Source of the DNA: Clostridia bacterium
GTDB lineage: Bacteria; Bacillota; Clostridia; TANB77; CAG-508
Direction of reading: 5' to 3'
Length of the DNA: 6,747 nt
Assembly: GCA_900754285.1 (NCBI GenBank)
Contig: CAAECB010000033.1
Span: forward strand, 1 to 6,747
Of the stretch, positions 4,588 through 6,747 are shown piece after piece. Position 1 is the first letter of the stretch. Each line of letters begins with the position of its first letter. Made by a program: the position numbers and the translations under genes. The notes below the pieces were generated by a model. It had not been told where the DNA came from, did not search any database, and saw nothing but the letters and a program-made list of their open reading frames with translations.

Positions 4588-6295
4588 AAGTTCCTACCTC
4601 CTTTTTCTTTATATTAGCAATTTCAGTTTGTTGAGATTTAATTTTATCTTGTTGCTCGATTAATGTTCCTACTAATTCATCACTTATTTTTTGCTCATTT
4701 TCAGATATAATTTCCTTATTTTCTTCAATTTGTTCTGCTAAGTCTACTTCTTTTATAGTGATGTCAATTTCTCCTTTTAAATAACCTCTAACTGTATCTC
4801 TAACTGTTTTATCACAAATTAATGAACCATTTACTTGTAAATATTCAACACATTTATCTACATCTTCTTCTGTAGGCTTTACTTCTTGTCCATCAATAAT
4901 CAATGTGGTAGATTTTAAATAATCAGCTTTTGTAAATGGCTTTTTATACGCTGAATATAATTTTTTATGTTTAGATAAACCTCTTATAATCACTGCATCC
5001 ATATTCTCTTTTTTTGCAAAAGCAATTAAATCGTCAATTGATGTTTTTGAACATTTAATATAATCTTCTAATGTCATTTCTCCTTTTCCTAATTTTTCTG
5101 CTTTATTTTTAAGTCCTACAAAATTTTTTCTCTGCTGATTTACACGATCTTTAACTTGTTCCCTTGTTAGTCCTTTTTTATTCAAGCCTTTTTTGTTAAA
5201 TCCTTCGTAATCATAACCTGAGATATCATAACCTTCACTATCAAAACCATTTTCATCATATCCATTTATATCATATCCGTTATCATCATATTTTGTACCG
5301 TTTTTATGCATACGTCCAAATCCACTAACATATTTGAATCCTTTTTTATCATATCCATCTCTATCTTCTCCTCTCCTATTATATCCTTCTTTATCAAAAC
5401 CATTTTCATCATACCCATAACAATTATATCCATTGTCATCAAAAACAGTTCCATTTTTATGTATTCCTCTATAATCAAAACCATTATTATCATGAGTAGT
5501 CCCGTTTTTATGTATTCTTTCTGCGTCAAAACCTCTCTCATTATATTTAGTTCCATTTCTATGAATTCCTTCCCTGTTGAAATGTCTATCATTATACCCA
5601 TCTTTATAATATCCGTCTTTATCTTTACGCTCTAGGTTATATCCATCTCTATTATAGCCATCTTTGTTATAACCAAACATATCAAAACCTTCGCGGTCAT
5701 ATCCTTCTTTATTTCTACCATCATTGCCGAATTTTCCACCATAATGATTAAGTCCTTTTCTGTTCAATCCATTCCTATCATAACCACTTCGATCATATCC
5801 ATATTTATCTCGTCCATAAAAATTATATCCATCATCATCATATTCAGTACCATTTACATGAATATGATTTATATCAAATCCGTGCTCATCATATTTTGTT
5901 CCATTTCTATGAATTCCATCCTTATTAAATCCATTAACATTATATCCATTTTTATCGTAACCATATATATCAAGTCCATCTTTCTTATTAAATCCATTCT
6001 TATCATATAATTTTTGATTAACTCTCCTTTTTATGAATACACCATTTCTATCATACCCTTTTCGATTTACTCCTAATTTAGTAAATCCATTTATATCATA
6101 TCCATTATCATCAAATCTTGTACCATTTTCATGCATACCATCTCTATTAAAACCATATCCATTATATCCTCTTTTATCATACCCATCTACATCATATCCA
6201 GCTTCATTGAATCTTGTACCATTTTTATGATTTCCATTTTTATCAAATCCTCTACCATCATATCCATTTTCATCATATACTCTTTTTTCTTCCAT
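4577..6295 (-). CDS. gene A: giant aromatic-Asp-x-x-Gly repeat protein with C-terminal coiled coil (unknown)
   Basis: The 572-residue product has residues 7-375 made of about 66 tandem units, mostly five residues, of consensus [YF][DN]xxG. Eight of the blocks carry an expanded HxNGT[x][YFH][DN]xxG module (at 22, 54, 128, 145, 244, 261, 278 and 329). This differs from the classical A(D/N)Lxx pentapeptide family and from Rhs YD repeats. Residues 376-515 are an unrecognised mostly helical domain, then a coiled coil (516-563) whose tail is shared with gene B. No signal peptide or membrane helix is visible, so a cytoplasmic location is likely. I choose the ATG at 6295 because GGAGG (6305-6301) sits 5 nt upstream. 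An in-frame ATG at 6307 overlaps that ribosome site, has no clear site of its own and would add only 4 residues. Dxx-G spacing could suit calcium binding, but this is speculation. Confidence 0.85.
   Translation of the reverse strand: MEEKRVYDENGYDGRGFDKNGNHKNGTRFNEAGYDVDGYDKRGYNGYGFNRDGMHENGTRFDDNGYDINGFTKLGVNRKGYDRNGVFIKRRVNQKLYDKNGFNKKDGLDIYGYDKNGYNVNGFNKDGIHRNGTKYDEHGFDINHIHVNGTEYDDDGYNFYGRDKYGYDRSGYDRNGLNRKGLNHYGGKFGNDGRNKEGYDREGFDMFGYNKDGYNRDGYNLERKDKDGYYKDGYNDRHFNREGIHRNGTKYNERGFDAERIHKNGTTHDNNGFDYRGIHKNGTVFDDNGYNCYGYDENGFDKEGYNRRGEDRDGYDKKGFKYVSGFGRMHKNGTKYDDNGYDINGYDENGFDSEGYDISGYDYEGFNKKGLNKKGLTREQVKDRVNQQRKNFVGLKNKAEKLGKGEMTLEDYIKCSKTSIDDLIAFAKKENMDAVIIRGLSKHKKLYSAYKKPFTKADYLKSTTLIIDGQEVKPTEEDVDKCVEYLQVNGSLICDKTVRDTVRGYLKGEIDITIKEVDLAEQIEENKEIISENEQKISDELVGTLIEQQDKIKSQQTEIANIKKKEVGTYGE
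5171..6277 (-). repeat. tandem 15-bp coding repeat array in gene A
   Basis: The DNA encoding residues 7-375 repeats with a 15-bp period, interrupted by the 21-bp units that follow each HxNG motif (22-nt of irregularity at residues 86-96 and 320-328 being the main breaks). Copies have diverged in synonymous and variable positions, so the array is old rather than a fresh expansion. The lack of stops in several other frames here is a by-product of the repeat. Confidence 0.85.
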
Positions 6296-6300
6296 TTCTT

Positions 6301-6305
6301 CCTCC
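6301..6305 (-). promoter_or_regulatory. ribosome binding site deciding the gene A start
   Basis: GGAGG on the minus strand ends 5 nt before the ATG at 6295. It overlaps the alternative ATG at 6307 (the G of that codon is its first base), so that upstream codon cannot use this site. Confidence 0.7.
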
Positions 6306-6332
6306 ATATTTTTGCAACTCTAAATCACAAAA

Positions 6333-6338
6333 ATTATA
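6333..6338 (-). promoter_or_regulatory. candidate -10 box for the A-B-C operon
   Basis: A perfect TATAAT reads on the minus strand (6338-6333) and would start transcription about 30 nt before the gene A ATG, a normal leader length. The matching -35 position (TGCTAA at 17 bp) is poor. Other options are TTGTAA-N18-TAAAAT slightly further up, or initiation from the palindrome near 6431-6444, so the assignment is tentative. Confidence 0.35.
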
Positions 6339-6424
6339 ATATTACAATTTTATTTTAGCATACAAATATTTTTTTTACAATAAATTTGCAAAAAATTTAT
6401 GCTATCTGAATATCCAAAATTTAT

Positions 6425-6453
6425 TTGACATATACTAGAGTATACTATATTTA
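6425..6453 (+). promoter_or_regulatory. promoter with internal operator-like palindrome
   Basis: A perfect TTGACA at 6425-6430 is followed by possible -10 boxes TATATT (6446-6451, 15-bp spacer) or TATTTA (6448-6453, 17-bp spacer). Between them lies the perfect inverted repeat TATACT-AG-AGTATA (6431-6444), placed where a bound dimeric repressor would block polymerase. It drives rightward, toward the hairpin RNA at 6458-6523. The palindrome also contains a minus-strand TATACT, so it may affect the A-B-C operon too. Confidence 0.55.
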
Positions 6454-6457
6454 ACTT

Positions 6458-6523
6458 AAGTTATTCATGTGAGGTCATTGAATAACACAAACTAGATGTG
6501 TGGTAGCATTTAGTTCTTTTTTT
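6458..6523 (+). ncRNA. candidate small RNA of two hairpins (unrecognised)
   Basis: A transcript from the TTGACA promoter would begin near 6458. Stem 1 is GTTATTC (6460-6466) with GAATAAC (6480-6486), extended by ATG/CAT (6467-6469 with 6476-6478, one bulged T), loop TGAGGT. Stem 2 is AACTAGATG (6490-6498) with CATTTAGTT (6507-6515), loop TGTGGTAG, followed by seven Ts. Both hairpins are capped by an ATG/CAT closing stem around a TGWGGT loop. No open reading frame of note fits inside. I do not match it to a known RNA family. Alternatives are a leader with an attenuator for a gene beyond the window. Confidence 0.5.
6490..6523 (+). terminator. terminator ending the candidate small RNA
   Basis: A 9-bp stem with one G-U pair (6490-6498 with 6507-6515) and an 8-nt loop is followed by C and seven Ts (6517-6523). 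It is a well-formed rho-independent terminator lying only about 45-65 nt after the upstream promoter, with no gene in between. Confidence 0.7.
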
Positions 6524-6747
6524 ATAAATTTAAAATTATAATTTGTGTTGTAAAGTTAACTTTTTATAATCAATTGTAAAACTAAAAATATAGGTCAAAT
6601 TTTTACAATTTTTTAACCTATGCCTAAACTTATTGAAATATTAAAAATTTTATGAATATTCCAAATGTAGTGTTACAATTGATGTGAAACAAAAATAATA
6701 TAGAAAAAAAGTGATTCAAGTAGTATAATTGAATTGTCTAAAAACAA
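6524..6747. other. gene-free AT-rich right end
   Basis: No credible open reading frame is present. Visible structure: palindromes AAATTATAATTT (from about 6533) and AAAGTTAACTTT (from about 6552), an interleaved pair of inverted repeats at 6572-6621, and a weak plus-strand promoter-like pair TTACAA (6673-6678) with TAATAT (6696-6701) at 17 bp. The motif TTACAAT recurs around 6342, 6376, 6602 and 6673. The next gene, perhaps the element's integrase or a host gene, would lie beyond the window. Confidence 0.4.

Noticed and set aside
5171..6277. CRISPR array suggested by dense repeats
   Set aside because: There is no alternation of identical repeats with unique spacers. The period is 15 bp and entirely explained by the amino-acid repeat of gene A.
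5266..6358. Several further open frames on both strands within gene A
   Set aside because: The 15-bp repeat period keeps other frames free of stops. Their products are low-complexity Ile/Ser/Met-rich and lack ribosome sites.
6448..6523. Known riboswitch class in front of a downstream gene
   Set aside because: I could not match the two hairpins to any riboswitch consensus I know, and no gene follows within the window, so only a generic small-RNA call is justified.

Overview
The window is AT-rich, has Gram-positive style Shine-Dalgarno sites, tRNA genes with encoded CCA ends and U-tailed hairpin terminators. Together with a RepA_N-type replication protein, a MobV relaxase and a TnpV protein this points to a low-GC Firmicute, most likely a gut Clostridia-type bacterium. 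It looks like a chromosomal tRNA locus next to an integrated mobilizable element or plasmid-derived island. No integrase or phage structural gene is visible, so the element probably continues past the right edge.

Layout. Bases 1-582 hold the end of an upstream transcription unit with a strong terminator, then two divergent tRNA genes: tRNA-Arg(ACG) on the minus strand and tRNA-Pro(TGG) on the plus strand. Each has a recognisable promoter and terminator. Bases 591-1604 hold direct repeats and a repA gene split by a frameshift. Bases 1620-1783 are a series of hairpins ending in a MobV-type oriT with the TAGTGTG/TTA nick sequence. Bases 1811-3401 carry the MobV relaxase and TnpV, presumably co-transcribed. 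Convergent terminators lie at 3450-3555.

Bases 3552-6295 (minus strand) are the novel part: three tightly overlapping genes, here called A, B and C in transcription order. A carries 66 tandem units of an aromatic-Asp/Asn-x-x-Gly motif, then an unrecognised domain and a coiled coil. B is an unrecognised acidic protein whose last 33 residues align without gaps to the last 33 of A. C is a small protein with a basic amphipathic helix near its N-terminus and a coiled coil at its end. The overlaps (11 nt each), individual ribosome binding sites and the shared tail suggest one cargo system whose products may assemble together. Its function cannot be read from the sequence.

Bases 6308-6747 have no gene. 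They hold the A leader and, pointing right, a TTGACA promoter with an internal operator-like palindrome. This promoter is followed by a compact RNA-like segment of two hairpins with a shared loop motif and a strong terminator. That segment is a candidate small RNA next to the A-B-C operon.
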